Assembly (NCBI RefSeq): GCF_022953055.1
Contig: NZ_JALJEJ010000001.1
Span: forward strand, 788,217 to 852,216
Direction: 5' to 3'
Length of the DNA stretch: 64,000 bases
Source: Mucilaginibacter straminoryzae
GTDB lineage: Bacteria > Bacteroidota > Bacteroidia > Sphingobacteriales > Sphingobacteriaceae
Position 1 is the stretch's first letter. Each line of letters opens with the position of its first letter. The notes beneath the pieces are model-generated. The model made no database searches and was not told where the DNA came from. It was given only the letters and a program-made list of their open reading frames with translations. Position numbers and translations under genes: made by a program. Below are positions 42,148-50,878 of this stretch, piece after piece.

Positions 42148-43170
42148 ATGAAAAAGATTTTAGTAACCGGGGGATTAGGCTTCATAGGTTCGCATACCGT
42201 TGTGGAATTGGTTAATGCTGGCTATGATCCCGTAATTGTGGACGACCTGTCTAATTCTAATGTGAAGATCCTGGATCAGATCACCAAAATTATCGGTGTT
42301 AAACCTGCTTTTTACCAGTTGGATCTTTGCGACGAAGCCGGTGTTTACAGCCTTGCTAAAGATGAACCGAATGTGGAGGGGATCATTCACTTTGCTGCTT
42401 TTAAAGCCGTGGGCGAATCAGTACAGTTCCCGTTAAAATATTATCGTAATAACTTTTACTCGCTCATCAACCTGTTGAATGCGTATGCCGGTAAGCCGGT
42501 AAATTTCGTATTCTCCTCAAGCTGTACCGTGTACGGCCAGCCAGAAAACCTGCCGGTTACAGAAGATGAGCCTGTTAAACCGGCGCAATCACCCTATGGT
42601 AATACCAAGCAGATAGCTGAAGAAATGCTGCGCGATCTGATTGCTTCAGGTTCAAACTATAAGATTACCTCATTAAGATATTTTAACCCCGTTGGTGCCC
42701 ATGAATCTGCGTTGATCGGCGAATTGCCTATCGGTGTGCCGCAAAACCTGGTTCCGTTTATCACGCAAACGGCTATCGGCAAACGCGAGAAACTAACCGT
42801 TTTCGGTGATACTTATAACACACCTGATGGTAGCTGTATCCGCGATTATATACATGTGGTAGATTTAGCGAAAGCACACGTTGCTGCCTTAAAGTTAATG
42901 GAGAAAGAAGGCTTTAAAGGTTACGATGTGTTTAACCTGGGTACCGGTAAAGGTAACTCTGTATTAGAAGTGATCCATGCGTTTGAAGCTACCACCGGCG
43001 TTAAATTGCCTTATGTTATTGGCCCGGCCAGACCAGGAGACGTAGAGCAGGTGTGGGGCGACGTGACAAAATCTGCCGAAGTTTTAGGCTGGAAAGCCGA
43101 ACTTGGCTTACCAGAAATGATGTCCTCTGCCTGGGCGTGGGAACAGTATATCAACCAAAATCCGTTATAA
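42148..43170 (+). CDS. galE: UDP-glucose 4-epimerase
   Basis: The 340-residue extended SDR enzyme interconverts UDP-glucose and UDP-galactose. NAD-binding GGLGFIGSHT is at residues 8-17. The catalytic Ser/Thr is in FSSSCTVYG, and the YxxxK pair is YGNTK. The C-terminal FNLGTGKGNSVLEVI and RPGDVEQVWGD segments are diagnostic of GalE. It is followed 15 bases later by rfbB and then a capsule phosphatase, so the three probably form an operon for surface-sugar synthesis. Confidence 0.95.
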   Translation: MKKILVTGGLGFIGSHTVVELVNAGYDPVIVDDLSNSNVKILDQITKIIGVKPAFYQLDLCDEAGVYSLAKDEPNVEGIIHFAAFKAVGESVQFPLKYYRNNFYSLINLLNAYAGKPVNFVFSSSCTVYGQPENLPVTEDEPVKPAQSPYGNTKQIAEEMLRDLIASGSNYKITSLRYFNPVGAHESALIGELPIGVPQNLVPFITQTAIGKREKLTVFGDTYNTPDGSCIRDYIHVVDLAKAHVAALKLMEKEGFKGYDVFNLGTGKGNSVLEVIHAFEATTGVKLPYVIGPARPGDVEQVWGDVTKSAEVLGWKAELGLPEMMSSAWAWEQYINQNPL

Positions 43171-43185
43171 TCCGTACAATAGTAC

Positions 43186-44238
43186 ATGAAGAAAATTATC
43201 ATCACGGGCGGCGCCGGTTTCATCGGTTCTCATGTGGTTCGCCGCTTTGTTAAAAACCATCCGGAATACCAGATTATCAACCTGGATAAATTAACCTATG
43301 CAGGTAACCTGGCAAATTTAAGGGATATTGAAAACGAACCGAACTATCGTTTTATTAAAGGCGATATTGTTGATGCGGCGTTCATTCAAAACCTTTTTAA
43401 TCAGGAACAACCGGATGCGGTTATTCACCTGGCGGCAGAGTCGCACGTAGACCGGTCAATCACTAATCCGCTGGAATTTGTAATGACAAACGTGATTGGT
43501 ACCGTTAATTTATTAAACGCTGCCCGCAATACCTGGAAAGGCCGTTACGACGAGACACGTTTTTATCACGTGTCAACAGATGAGGTTTACGGTACTTTGG
43601 GCGAAACCGGTATGTTTACAGAAACAACCGCTTACGATCCGCATTCACCATATTCGGCTTCAAAAGCAGGGTCGGATCATTTCGTGAGAGCTTATCACGA
43701 TACTTACGGGTTGAATACCGTTGTTTCTAATTGTTCTAACAACTATGGCTCGTATCATTTCCCCGAGAAACTGATCCCGCTGGCCATTCATAACATCAAG
43801 CAAAATAAACCGGTGCCGGTATACGGCAAAGGCGAAAATATCCGCGACTGGTTATGGGTTGAAGACCACGCACGTGCGATTGAGCAAATTTTCCATGAAG
43901 CTAAAACTGGCAGCACTTATAATATCGGCGGACATAACGAATGGAAAAACATTGACCTTATTCGTCTGTTATGCAAAATCATGGACGAGAAGCTGGGCCG
44001 CGAACCGGGTGAATCTGCAAAGCTGATCACCTTTGTAACGGACCGTGCGGGCCATGATTTAAGGTATGCAATTGATGCTACCAAACTAAAAGAAGAATTA
44101 GGCTGGACCCCAAGCATTACTTTTGAAGAAGGTCTGGAGAAAACTGTAGACTGGTACCTGGCTAATGAGGAATGGTTGAATGATGTTACATCGGGCCATT
44201 ATCAGCAGTACTACCAGGAACAGTATGCTAACCGTTAA
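43186..44238 (+). CDS. rfbB: dTDP-glucose 4,6-dehydratase
   Basis: The 350-residue SDR enzyme dehydrates dTDP-glucose on the route to dTDP-rhamnose and related sugars. It has GGAGFIGSHVVR, LAAESHVDRSI, HVSTDEVYGTLGE and the YSASKAGSD motif with the catalytic Tyr and Lys. NNYGSYHFPEKLIPL and GENIRDWLWVEDHARA are typical of RmlB. The usual partners rmlA, rmlC and rmlD are not in the window. Confidence 0.95.
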   Translation: MKKIIITGGAGFIGSHVVRRFVKNHPEYQIINLDKLTYAGNLANLRDIENEPNYRFIKGDIVDAAFIQNLFNQEQPDAVIHLAAESHVDRSITNPLEFVMTNVIGTVNLLNAARNTWKGRYDETRFYHVSTDEVYGTLGETGMFTETTAYDPHSPYSASKAGSDHFVRAYHDTYGLNTVVSNCSNNYGSYHFPEKLIPLAIHNIKQNKPVPVYGKGENIRDWLWVEDHARAIEQIFHEAKTGSTYNIGGHNEWKNIDLIRLLCKIMDEKLGREPGESAKLITFVTDRAGHDLRYAIDATKLKEELGWTPSITFEEGLEKTVDWYLANEEWLNDVTSGHYQQYYQEQYANR

Positions 44239-44240
44239 CT

Positions 44241-44984
44241 ATGTTCGGACTGTTTAAGAAGAAACGTACTGAAGCTGAACCAATAGAATTTAATTACGAC
44301 CAGGTAATGGTCGACCTGCATTCGCATGTGCTTCCCGGAATAGACGACGGGGCCAAGAATCTGGACGAATCCATGGTGCTGGTGCAAAAAATGGCGGAGT
44401 TGGGGATAAAGAAAATTATCGCCACTCCGCATATTATGGTTGATTTTTACCGTAATGATGCTGAAAGCATTCATCTGGCTCTAGAGCAATTGAAAGCCAG
44501 GGTAAAAGAAGAAGGCCTTGATATTAAGCTGGAAGCTGCAGCTGAGTACTATTACGACGAAACCTTTGAAGAACGTGTGAAAAGTGGCGAGGTGCTTACC
44601 ATTGGTCACAATTGTGTTTTGTTCGAACTTTCCTTTGTAGCTAAGCCGCAGCAGATAATTCCTATCATTCAGAAGATGAAAGATAAAGGCTATCACCCTA
44701 TACTTGCCCATCCGGAGCGTTACCCTTACTATAGCCTGGAAGATTACCAGATGATCAAGGATTGGGGCTGCTGTTTGCAGATCAACACCATTTCTTTAAC
44801 CGGATATTACGGTAGGCACGCAAAAGAGATTGCAGAAATGCTGATTGATAATAACCTGGTAGATTATATTTCAAGCGATATGCACCACCCTCGCCATGCC
44901 GAAGCGCTGGAAAAAGCCCTTCGTATGCCGTACCTGAAAAAACTGATCCAAAGTGGGGTGCTCAAAAATATGGAGTTGCTTTAG
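44241..44984 (+). CDS. CpsB/YwqE-type tyrosine-protein phosphatase (PHP domain)
   Basis: The 247-residue PHP-domain metallophosphatase has DLHSHVLPGIDDGA at residues 25-38, IATPHIMVDFY, the LAHPERYPYY metal site and SSDMHHPRHAEAL. This matches CpsB/YwqE, which dephosphorylate tyrosine kinases that control capsule and exopolysaccharide export. It starts two bases after the rfbB stop, linking it to polysaccharide synthesis. No kinase partner is in the window. The C-terminal 23 bases overlap the converging HEAT-like gene. Confidence 0.92.
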   Translation: MFGLFKKKRTEAEPIEFNYDQVMVDLHSHVLPGIDDGAKNLDESMVLVQKMAELGIKKIIATPHIMVDFYRNDAESIHLALEQLKARVKEEGLDIKLEAAAEYYYDETFEERVKSGEVLTIGHNCVLFELSFVAKPQQIIPIIQKMKDKGYHPILAHPERYPYYSLEDYQMIKDWGCCLQINTISLTGYYGRHAKEIAEMLIDNNLVDYISSDMHHPRHAEALEKALRMPYLKKLIQSGVLKNMELL

Positions 44985-45459
44985 CGATTGTTTTTAAAGC
45001 TGCATCAACGAAATGTAGTGTACTGTTTTCGTATTTTTCACTAATATTTATTGATTCTAATTTTTTCCGTTGTTTTAAAAGTAAAACCTTTGCTTCATCT
45101 AGCATTAAAGTGTCAATGCAAGGGGTATCCCTTGCAAATAGTTCGAAGGCCTCTATACGTGCCTCATAGCCTTGTGTGTATAGCATTTCTGTTATTTTAA
45201 GAAAATATGCTGTAGTCTCTAGGCTATATAATGCAAAAACCAGCGTGCCATTATAGTTGTATAGCTTTGGATCTAGAATTTTTTCTATAAAAATTTCAAT
45301 GGCAGGTTGATACCTTACTTCTGAAAGAATCAGTGCGATTTTATTACGTATAGAGTGGCTTTCTGTTACTTCAAATATTCGTAACAATTCGGCTTTATCC
45401 GTTTCGTCCAGATTTTCCGGTTTGATAAGTTCAAAAGCTTTAATTAGTTGATTACTCAT
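44962..45459 (-). CDS. Helical HEAT-like repeat protein of unknown function
   Basis: The 165-residue protein is all alpha-helical with pairs such as IRNKIALILSEVRYQPAIEIFIEKIL and GYEARIEAFELFA, which resemble HEAT repeats. There is no signal peptide or catalytic motif. It is AT-rich relative to its neighbours. Its start overlaps the 3' end of the MacB-like permease gene by eight bases, so translation is probably coupled. It may have arrived separately from the permease. No function assigned. Confidence 0.72.
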   Translation of the reverse strand: MSNQLIKAFELIKPENLDETDKAELLRIFEVTESHSIRNKIALILSEVRYQPAIEIFIEKILDPKLYNYNGTLVFALYSLETTAYFLKITEMLYTQGYEARIEAFELFARDTPCIDTLMLDEAKVLLLKQRKKLESINISEKYENSTLHFVDAALKTIAKATPYF

Positions 45460-46693
45460 ACCTTAACGCTTCCACCGGGTCTAACCGCGATGCTTTTTTT
45501 GCCGGGTAATAGCCTGACAGCAGGCCAATACCTGTACACATGATCAAAGCTACACCCATCCAAAGCCATGGCACTACAAAATGACCGCTAATCTGGATAG
45601 CGATAAGGTTACCGATAGCCATACCTAAAATGATCCCTCCGGCGCAACCGATAATACAGATCACAATGGCTTCTATCAAAAACTGCTTACGGATAATAGA
45701 TGGCGTAGCGCCGATGGCTTTGCGTACACCAATTTCGCGGGTACGCTCGGTTACCGATACCAGCATAATATTCATCAAACCAATGGCGGCGCCAATAAGG
45801 GTAACAATACTGATGGCGAAACCTGCCAGGGTGATTCCGGTTAACTGGCCGGATAGCTGCTGTTGGATAGAGTCACTACGGGTGATCTCAAAGTTATCAT
45901 CACCGCCGATACGTATACCGCGTACATTCCTGAATAAAGCACTGGCTTCACCGATAGTAGCTTCCAAAGCGGTAGGTGTACTCACCATAACGCCAATGGT
46001 ATAGGTAGGACTGGTACTGGTGGTGATTTGCTTGGCTTTAAATACCGGGATAATACAAATTTTGTCGCCACCGAAACCGGCGCTCGAGCCTTTAGGTTCA
46101 CATAAACCAATTACCCGAAACTTATTTGCGCCAATCAGGATGACCTGGTTAATAGGGTTAATATCTTTAAAAAGCTTCGTGCGGATATCGTTACCGATGA
46201 TTACCACGTTAGAACCGTGCTCCAGTTCAGAATTGGAGAAATTTCTGCCTGTCGCCAACTTGTAACCACGGGTAAGCAGGTAGTTTTCGTCAGCACCGAC
46301 AATGGTGATGTTCGGGTTAGTTTTTACATCACCGAATTTTACGGTTGATGCACCTGATGCGACCGTACTGATGGCAATTTGCGCCGGAAGTTTAAAGGTT
46401 TGCTTAAACCGGACAGCTTCGTCGTAGCGGATAGAGCGGTACATTTTGCGGTGACCGCCATTGCCAAATTGAATGCCCGACCCCCGGTTACGAATGGTGA
46501 AGGAATTGGCGCCCATGCTGGAAAAGGCGTCGTTCGTCCATTGCTTTATGCCTTCGATAGCCGTTAAAATACCCACTAACGCCATAATCCCTATGGCGAT
46601 AATAAGCGCAGTTAGCGAAGTGCGCAGCCTGTTTCCACTAATTGATTGAAGGGCAATAGCCACATTTTCTTTAAAGTTGGTTTGTACAGGCAT
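45452..46693 (-). CDS. MacB-like ABC transporter permease
   Basis: The 413-residue protein has an N-terminal cytoplasmic/membrane start FKENVAIALQSISGNRLRTSLTALII, a periplasmic MacB_PCD domain (about 45-250), and three C-terminal membrane segments of the FtsX type with VTERTREIGVRKAIGA and GYYPAKKASRLDPVEALR. It lacks the ATPase of full MacB, so an ATPase subunit is needed from elsewhere. It probably exports a lipoprotein, peptide or small molecule. It is followed by a HEAT-like gene. Confidence 0.92.
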   Translation of the reverse strand: MPVQTNFKENVAIALQSISGNRLRTSLTALIIAIGIMALVGILTAIEGIKQWTNDAFSSMGANSFTIRNRGSGIQFGNGGHRKMYRSIRYDEAVRFKQTFKLPAQIAISTVASGASTVKFGDVKTNPNITIVGADENYLLTRGYKLATGRNFSNSELEHGSNVVIIGNDIRTKLFKDINPINQVILIGANKFRVIGLCEPKGSSAGFGGDKICIIPVFKAKQITTSTSPTYTIGVMVSTPTALEATIGEASALFRNVRGIRIGGDDNFEITRSDSIQQQLSGQLTGITLAGFAISIVTLIGAAIGLMNIMLVSVTERTREIGVRKAIGATPSIIRKQFLIEAIVICIIGCAGGIILGMAIGNLIAIQISGHFVVPWLWMGVALIMCTGIGLLSGYYPAKKASRLDPVEALRYE

Positions 46694-46712
46694 ACACTAA
46701 AGCTACAAATAT

Positions 46713-47855
46713 TTACTGCTTAGATGATGCAGCGCTATCTTTTGTTACACCTGTTTCCGCGTTTTGTAAGTAATTGTGTTGGGTAAGCCAGTAGTAGGCG
46801 TAAAAAAGGTGGTGAACGAACACGTTCTTTGGGTCGTTTTTAAACAACTGGTTATAAGCATCATCTGGCATCAGTATAACCGGTGTGCCGCAACGTACAT
46901 AGTCGTTTGTGGTTGCGTATTCAGGTTCTGCAAATTGTGGCAGTTGCTTTTTAATGTATTTATAGATGGTATGGCCCAGGTATTTCTCGCTGTTCTCCTG
47001 CGCCCTCATGCCTGGCTTTCTTATCCGGTTATATACATGTTTCAGATACAGCCGGATAAAGAATGATTGTTTAGCCAGCGCCTCATTGATGTTCGAGAAT
47101 GGATTGAGCGTATTAAAATCATTAATAGTTTGTACAGAAAGCGGTGTTTGGGGCACCCAGTCGTAAGCATTGGTTATCGCGATACCCCAGCCGTTGCGGG
47201 TTAAAAATTCATAATCGTAAGCATAGTAAAGGTTCCCTGGCTTCGGCGGTGCACTGCAATAGGTTTTAAAGGTAATATCGGCGGCGATCACTTTAGTTCT
47301 TTGCAGGTAATCCAGGTGCGAACGCAGCAGATAAGCAATAGCAGCACCCTGGCTATGCCCTACAATAATGAAGCTCTTGATATGTTTTGTACGGTAGAGT
47401 TGTTGAATTTGCGGTACTATAGTTTTAGAAAGATCCGCCATGCCCAGCAACCAGCCGATATGCACCGCAGCACGCGGGTTATCTGCTAAGTGGTATTTGA
47501 AATCTGTGGTATCACTGATGTGCAGCTTGCCCTGCGCCGGAACCATAGCCGCATAAAAATTCTCCAGCCAGCTGGTAGCAGAAGAAGTAGTGCCCCTGAT
47601 GCTGATCGCTGCAATATCCTGCGTTTTGTTCACCCACAAGTCCCACCGGTTTTGCAGCGGGCCCACCGGCGAGCGGTAAATGCGGGTATAATTTAAAGGC
47701 AGGGGCGTTTTATCTTTCTTTAAAGCAGTATCGGCCTGCTGCCGCGATAATCTTAATAGTTCGAGGTACTCGTTCGCATCAAAACCGGGTTTTAGTTGCG
47801 CTTCTGACGCGGTGCAGAAGAGTAGGGCTATTAATATGATGGCAAGTCGTTTCAT
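46713..47855 (-). CDS. Exported lipase-family alpha/beta hydrolase
   Basis: From the ATG at 47855 the protein has 380 residues, with a signal peptide KRLAIILIALLFCTASEA. It contains the nucleophile elbow GHSQG in FIIVGHSQGAAIAYLL, as in class-3 lipases. Segments such as ISIRGTTSSATSWLENFYAA resemble lipase_3 lids and strands. Another ATG 63 bases upstream (47918) would add a second hydrophobic start, so the signal-peptide start is preferred. It lies just upstream of the MacB-like permease gene on the same strand, 19 bases away. Confidence 0.82.
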   Translation of the reverse strand: MKRLAIILIALLFCTASEAQLKPGFDANEYLELLRLSRQQADTALKKDKTPLPLNYTRIYRSPVGPLQNRWDLWVNKTQDIAAISIRGTTSSATSWLENFYAAMVPAQGKLHISDTTDFKYHLADNPRAAVHIGWLLGMADLSKTIVPQIQQLYRTKHIKSFIIVGHSQGAAIAYLLRSHLDYLQRTKVIAADITFKTYCSAPPKPGNLYYAYDYEFLTRNGWGIAITNAYDWVPQTPLSVQTINDFNTLNPFSNINEALAKQSFFIRLYLKHVYNRIRKPGMRAQENSEKYLGHTIYKYIKKQLPQFAEPEYATTNDYVRCGTPVILMPDDAYNQLFKNDPKNVFVHHLFYAYYWLTQHNYLQNAETGVTKDSAASSKQ

Positions 47856-47958
47856 TATCAGTATTGTAAGTATCCAAAAAAAAGAATTAACTATCCCTTT
47901 AAACAACAACAGCAGCATAGTTTCCTATACTGCTGTCTAAATATCGTGTATATTGTTC

Positions 47959-48312
47959 TTATACTGAAAAAGAAGTTCCGCAACCGCAGGTGCTTGCTGC
48001 GTTAGGGTTATTAAAGGTAAACCCGCGGGCATTCAGTCCGTCTTGCCAGTCAATCTGCATACCAACCAGGTAAAGGCCGTGTGCTTTATGCATAAATACT
48101 TTCACACCATCTATCCAATATTCCTGGTCGCCGTCTTTCTTCTGGTCAAAACCTAATATATAATTCATACCGGCACAACCACCGCCTTCAACACCAACAC
48201 GCAGGCCAAAATCTTCGCCGATCTCTTGCTGGTCTTTCAGTTTCTTGATCTCTTTAACGGCATTCTCTGTAAAAGAAACCGGTGCAGTAATATTCTCAAC
48301 AGCAGTACTCAT
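47959..48312 (-). CDS. HesB/IscA-family iron-sulfur assembly protein (A-type carrier)
   Basis: The 117-residue A-type carrier has the three cluster cysteines: Cys46 in GGGCAGMNY and Cys109/Cys111 in the C-terminal STCGCGTSF. The family delivers Fe-S clusters to target enzymes. It is a stand-alone gene with no isc or suf genes nearby. A TATATTTG box lies 22 bases upstream on the same strand. IscA and ErpA cannot be told apart from this sequence. Confidence 0.93.
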   Translation of the reverse strand: MSTAVENITAPVSFTENAVKEIKKLKDQQEIGEDFGLRVGVEGGGCAGMNYILGFDQKKDGDQEYWIDGVKVFMHKAHGLYLVGMQIDWQDGLNARGFTFNNPNAASTCGCGTSFSV

Positions 48313-48333
48313 CTTTAATTTGAATTATCTAAA

Positions 48334-48341
48334 CAAATATA
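48334..48341 (-). promoter_or_regulatory. -7 promoter element TATATTTG for the IscA-type gene
   Basis: The reverse strand reads TATATTTG, 22 bases before the ATG at 48312. Confidence 0.5.
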
Positions 48342-48405
48342 AGGTAAAATGCAGATTTTTGTCACCCGAACCATTTAAATGACCTTTGCTTAACATTTTT
48401 AATTC

Positions 48406-48936
48406 ATGATCACATTAGGTTATATCCTTGATATTATAAAGTTTACGATAGCAGGCACCGGCGTAGTTTGGGTAGCCTTTTATTTATTGAAGCCCTACCT
48501 GGAACGGAACGAACGTATCCAGCTTTTAGAGATGAAAAAGGCCACAAGCGCGCAAACACTGCCTTTACGTCTGCAGGCTTATGAGCGGATTATTCTGTTT
48601 ATTGAGCGTATCAACCCCGCCAGTATGCTGGTGCGGATCAATGCGCCTTCTTTTTCGCGGGATGAATTGCTGAACCTGATCCTGACGGAAATCCGCACGG
48701 AGTATCAGCATAATATTACGCAGCAGATCTATGTCAGCAATGAGGCGTGGGCTGTTGTCAAGCAGATTAAGGACGATACACTTGCACTGGTCACCAACGT
48801 GCTGAAAAGTATACCCGAGGAAGCTTCAGGCCTTGACGCCAGTAAACTGATGCTGGCGCATATCAGCCAGTTAGAGGATAATCCTTACGATATGGCGGTA
48901 GCGTTAATTAAACGCGATCTGGAAAAACTGTTTTAA
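48406..48936 (+). CDS. Membrane-anchored protein of unknown function
   Basis: The 176-residue protein has one N-terminal membrane segment (about residues 8-28) and a cytoplasmic helical domain. Typical stretches are LRLQAYERIILFIERINPASMLVRI and ELLNLILTEIRTEYQHNITQQIYVS. I do not recognise a named domain. It ends three bases before the methylmalonyl-CoA mutase gene, so the two are probably co-transcribed. Its role in that unit is unknown. Confidence 0.78.
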   Translation: MITLGYILDIIKFTIAGTGVVWVAFYLLKPYLERNERIQLLEMKKATSAQTLPLRLQAYERIILFIERINPASMLVRINAPSFSRDELLNLILTEIRTEYQHNITQQIYVSNEAWAVVKQIKDDTLALVTNVLKSIPEEASGLDASKLMLAHISQLEDNPYDMAVALIKRDLEKLF

Positions 48937-48939
48937 ACT

Positions 48940-50478
48940 ATGGCAGATCAAAAGTTCACTACCTCTGGGATAGAGATCAAAACCGTATACGGTCCGGATG
49001 GCGCGGAGCTTCCCGGCGAATTTCCGTATACAAGGGGTATCCAGCCTGATATGTACCGTGGTAAACTATGGACCATGCGCCAATACGCGGGTTTTTCTAC
49101 CGCAGAAGAATCTAACAAAAGATACCATTACCTGCTTAGCCAGGGTACCATGGGGCTTTCTGTGGCTTTTGACCTGCCGACGCAGATCGGGTACGATTCT
49201 GATCACCCGCTCGCAGAAGGCGAGGTAGGGAAGGTGGGGGTGGCTATCGATTCGCTCCGCGATATGGAGATCCTCTTTGATGGTATCCGTTTACAGGATA
49301 TCACCACCTCCATGACCATCAATGCGACTGCAGGTACATTATTAGCCATGTACATTGCGCTGGCAAAAAAACAGGGTGCAGATCTGAAGCAGATTTCGGG
49401 AACCATCCAGAACGATATATTAAAGGAGTACGCTGCACGGGGTACCTATATTTATCCACCGGCCCCTTCCATGCGGCTGATCACCGATATTTTTGAATAC
49501 TGTAGTAAAGAGGTACCGAAGTGGAATACCATTTCTATATCGGGCTATCACATTCGCGAAGCGGGCTCAACCGCAGTGCAGGAGCTTGCCTTTACCTTGG
49601 CCAACGGAAAGGCTTATCTCAAAGCCGCCATGAGCAAGGGTTTAGCTATTGATGTATTTGCCAAACGGCTTTCGTTCTTCTTCAATTGCCACAATAACTT
49701 TTTCGAAGAGATAGCCAAATTCAGGGCAGCGCGCCGGATGTGGGCACATATTACTAAGGAGTTGGGGGCAACGGATCCGTCTGCGCAGAAACTGCGGTTC
49801 CATACGCAAACCGGTGGGTCTACACTTACAGCCCAGCAGCCACTGAATAATATTGTAAGGGTAAGTAACCAGGCGCTGGCAGCCGTTTTGGGCGGTACAC
49901 AATCTTTGCATACCAATGGGTACGACGAAGCACTTTCGCTCCCGACTGAAGCCGCTGCTAAGATTGCCCTGCGTACGCAGCAGATCATTGCCTTTGAAAG
50001 CGGTGTTACAGACACCGTCGATCCTTTAGCAGGCTCTTACTTCGTAGAGGCTTTGACAGACGAGTTGGAAAAGGCAGCCTGGGCTTATATTGAAAAGATA
50101 GATGCCATGGGCGGAGCGGTTAAGGCGATAGAGCAGGATTATATCCAGCAGGAGATTGCTTCATCGGCTTACAGGTATCAGACCGAGATTGAAAAAGGCG
50201 AACGGATTATTGTTGGGGTAAATAAATATACCGAAGCAGAGCAGGTAGCTACAGATGTTTTCAGGGTGGATGACAGCATCCGTACCCAGCAGATAGCTAA
50301 GCTGAAGCAGCTAAAAGAAGAGCGGGATAATGCCCTGGTAGCGGAAGCGCTGGCAGAATTAAAAGCGGCGGCACAAGGCAACAATAATGTGATGTCGTTC
50401 GTATTAAAGGCGGTTGAAAATTATGTAACCCTTGGTGAAATTGCCGATGTATTTCGTGAGGTTTTTGGAGAATATTAA
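48940..50478 (+). CDS. Methylmalonyl-CoA mutase catalytic domain protein without a B12-binding domain
   Basis: The 512-residue protein is the TIM-barrel part of a coenzyme-B12-dependent acyl-CoA mutase. It has [46 protein letters not shown] and [16 protein letters not shown]. Tyr49 and Arg167 (EYAARGTY) sit where methylmalonyl-CoA mutase has its substrate-determining Tyr and Arg, and where isobutyryl-CoA mutase has Phe and Gln. It ends after the barrel, so a separate cobalamin-binding subunit encoded elsewhere is required, as in archaeal mutases. It is three bases downstream of an unknown membrane protein gene. Confidence 0.88.
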   Translation: MADQKFTTSGIEIKTVYGPDGAELPGEFPYTRGIQPDMYRGKLWTMRQYAGFSTAEESNKRYHYLLSQGTMGLSVAFDLPTQIGYDSDHPLAEGEVGKVGVAIDSLRDMEILFDGIRLQDITTSMTINATAGTLLAMYIALAKKQGADLKQISGTIQNDILKEYAARGTYIYPPAPSMRLITDIFEYCSKEVPKWNTISISGYHIREAGSTAVQELAFTLANGKAYLKAAMSKGLAIDVFAKRLSFFFNCHNNFFEEIAKFRAARRMWAHITKELGATDPSAQKLRFHTQTGGSTLTAQQPLNNIVRVSNQALAAVLGGTQSLHTNGYDEALSLPTEAAAKIALRTQQIIAFESGVTDTVDPLAGSYFVEALTDELEKAAWAYIEKIDAMGGAVKAIEQDYIQQEIASSAYRYQTEIEKGERIIVGVNKYTEAEQVATDVFRVDDSIRTQQIAKLKQLKEERDNALVAEALAELKAAAQGNNNVMSFVLKAVENYVTLGEIADVFREVFGEY

Positions 50479-50878
50479 CTGTCAGGAAAAGTAAAATTAC
50501 AGGCCGGGACAACTAAAAAATTACTGCCCAGCCGGTTAGCTGAAAAGGGTGTTTTAACTCGTTTTTTTCTTCGAAAGTTATTAACATTTTGCACTAACAT
50601 TTGTTAACAAAACGTTTTATCGATGAAGATTAAGGTATTTTCATCAAAGGAAATTATTGTAATAATAATTAAAGTGCAAAAAGTGTCAAAAATTAAAAAA
50701 CTGCGTTTTTACCCTTGTTAAGGCGGTTTTTATTGTTATTGATAACATAAAAACTATGTTAAGCAAATTTAAATTTTAATTTTTTTATTAGGTTTTTTTT
50801 CGAATATTCGATGTTCCGTACAGGGGCCAAAGTGAGTTTATGCTTGAGGTTAGTAATCAATATTTTACCGATAATTAT
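50479..50878. other. AT-rich region upstream of dnaA with several palindromes
   Basis: This 400-base stretch is AT-rich and has no reading frame. It holds TTGTTAACAA (50601-50610), TGTTAT-TG-ATAACA (50734-50747) and TCGAATATTCGA (50800-50811), all perfect inverted repeats, plus long A and T runs. I see no clear TTATCCACA-type DnaA box cluster, so this may be the dnaA control region rather than oriC. Confidence 0.4.

Noticed and set aside
50479..50878. oriC
   Set aside because: AT-rich and next to dnaA, but no recognisable DnaA-box cluster. Left as an unassigned region.
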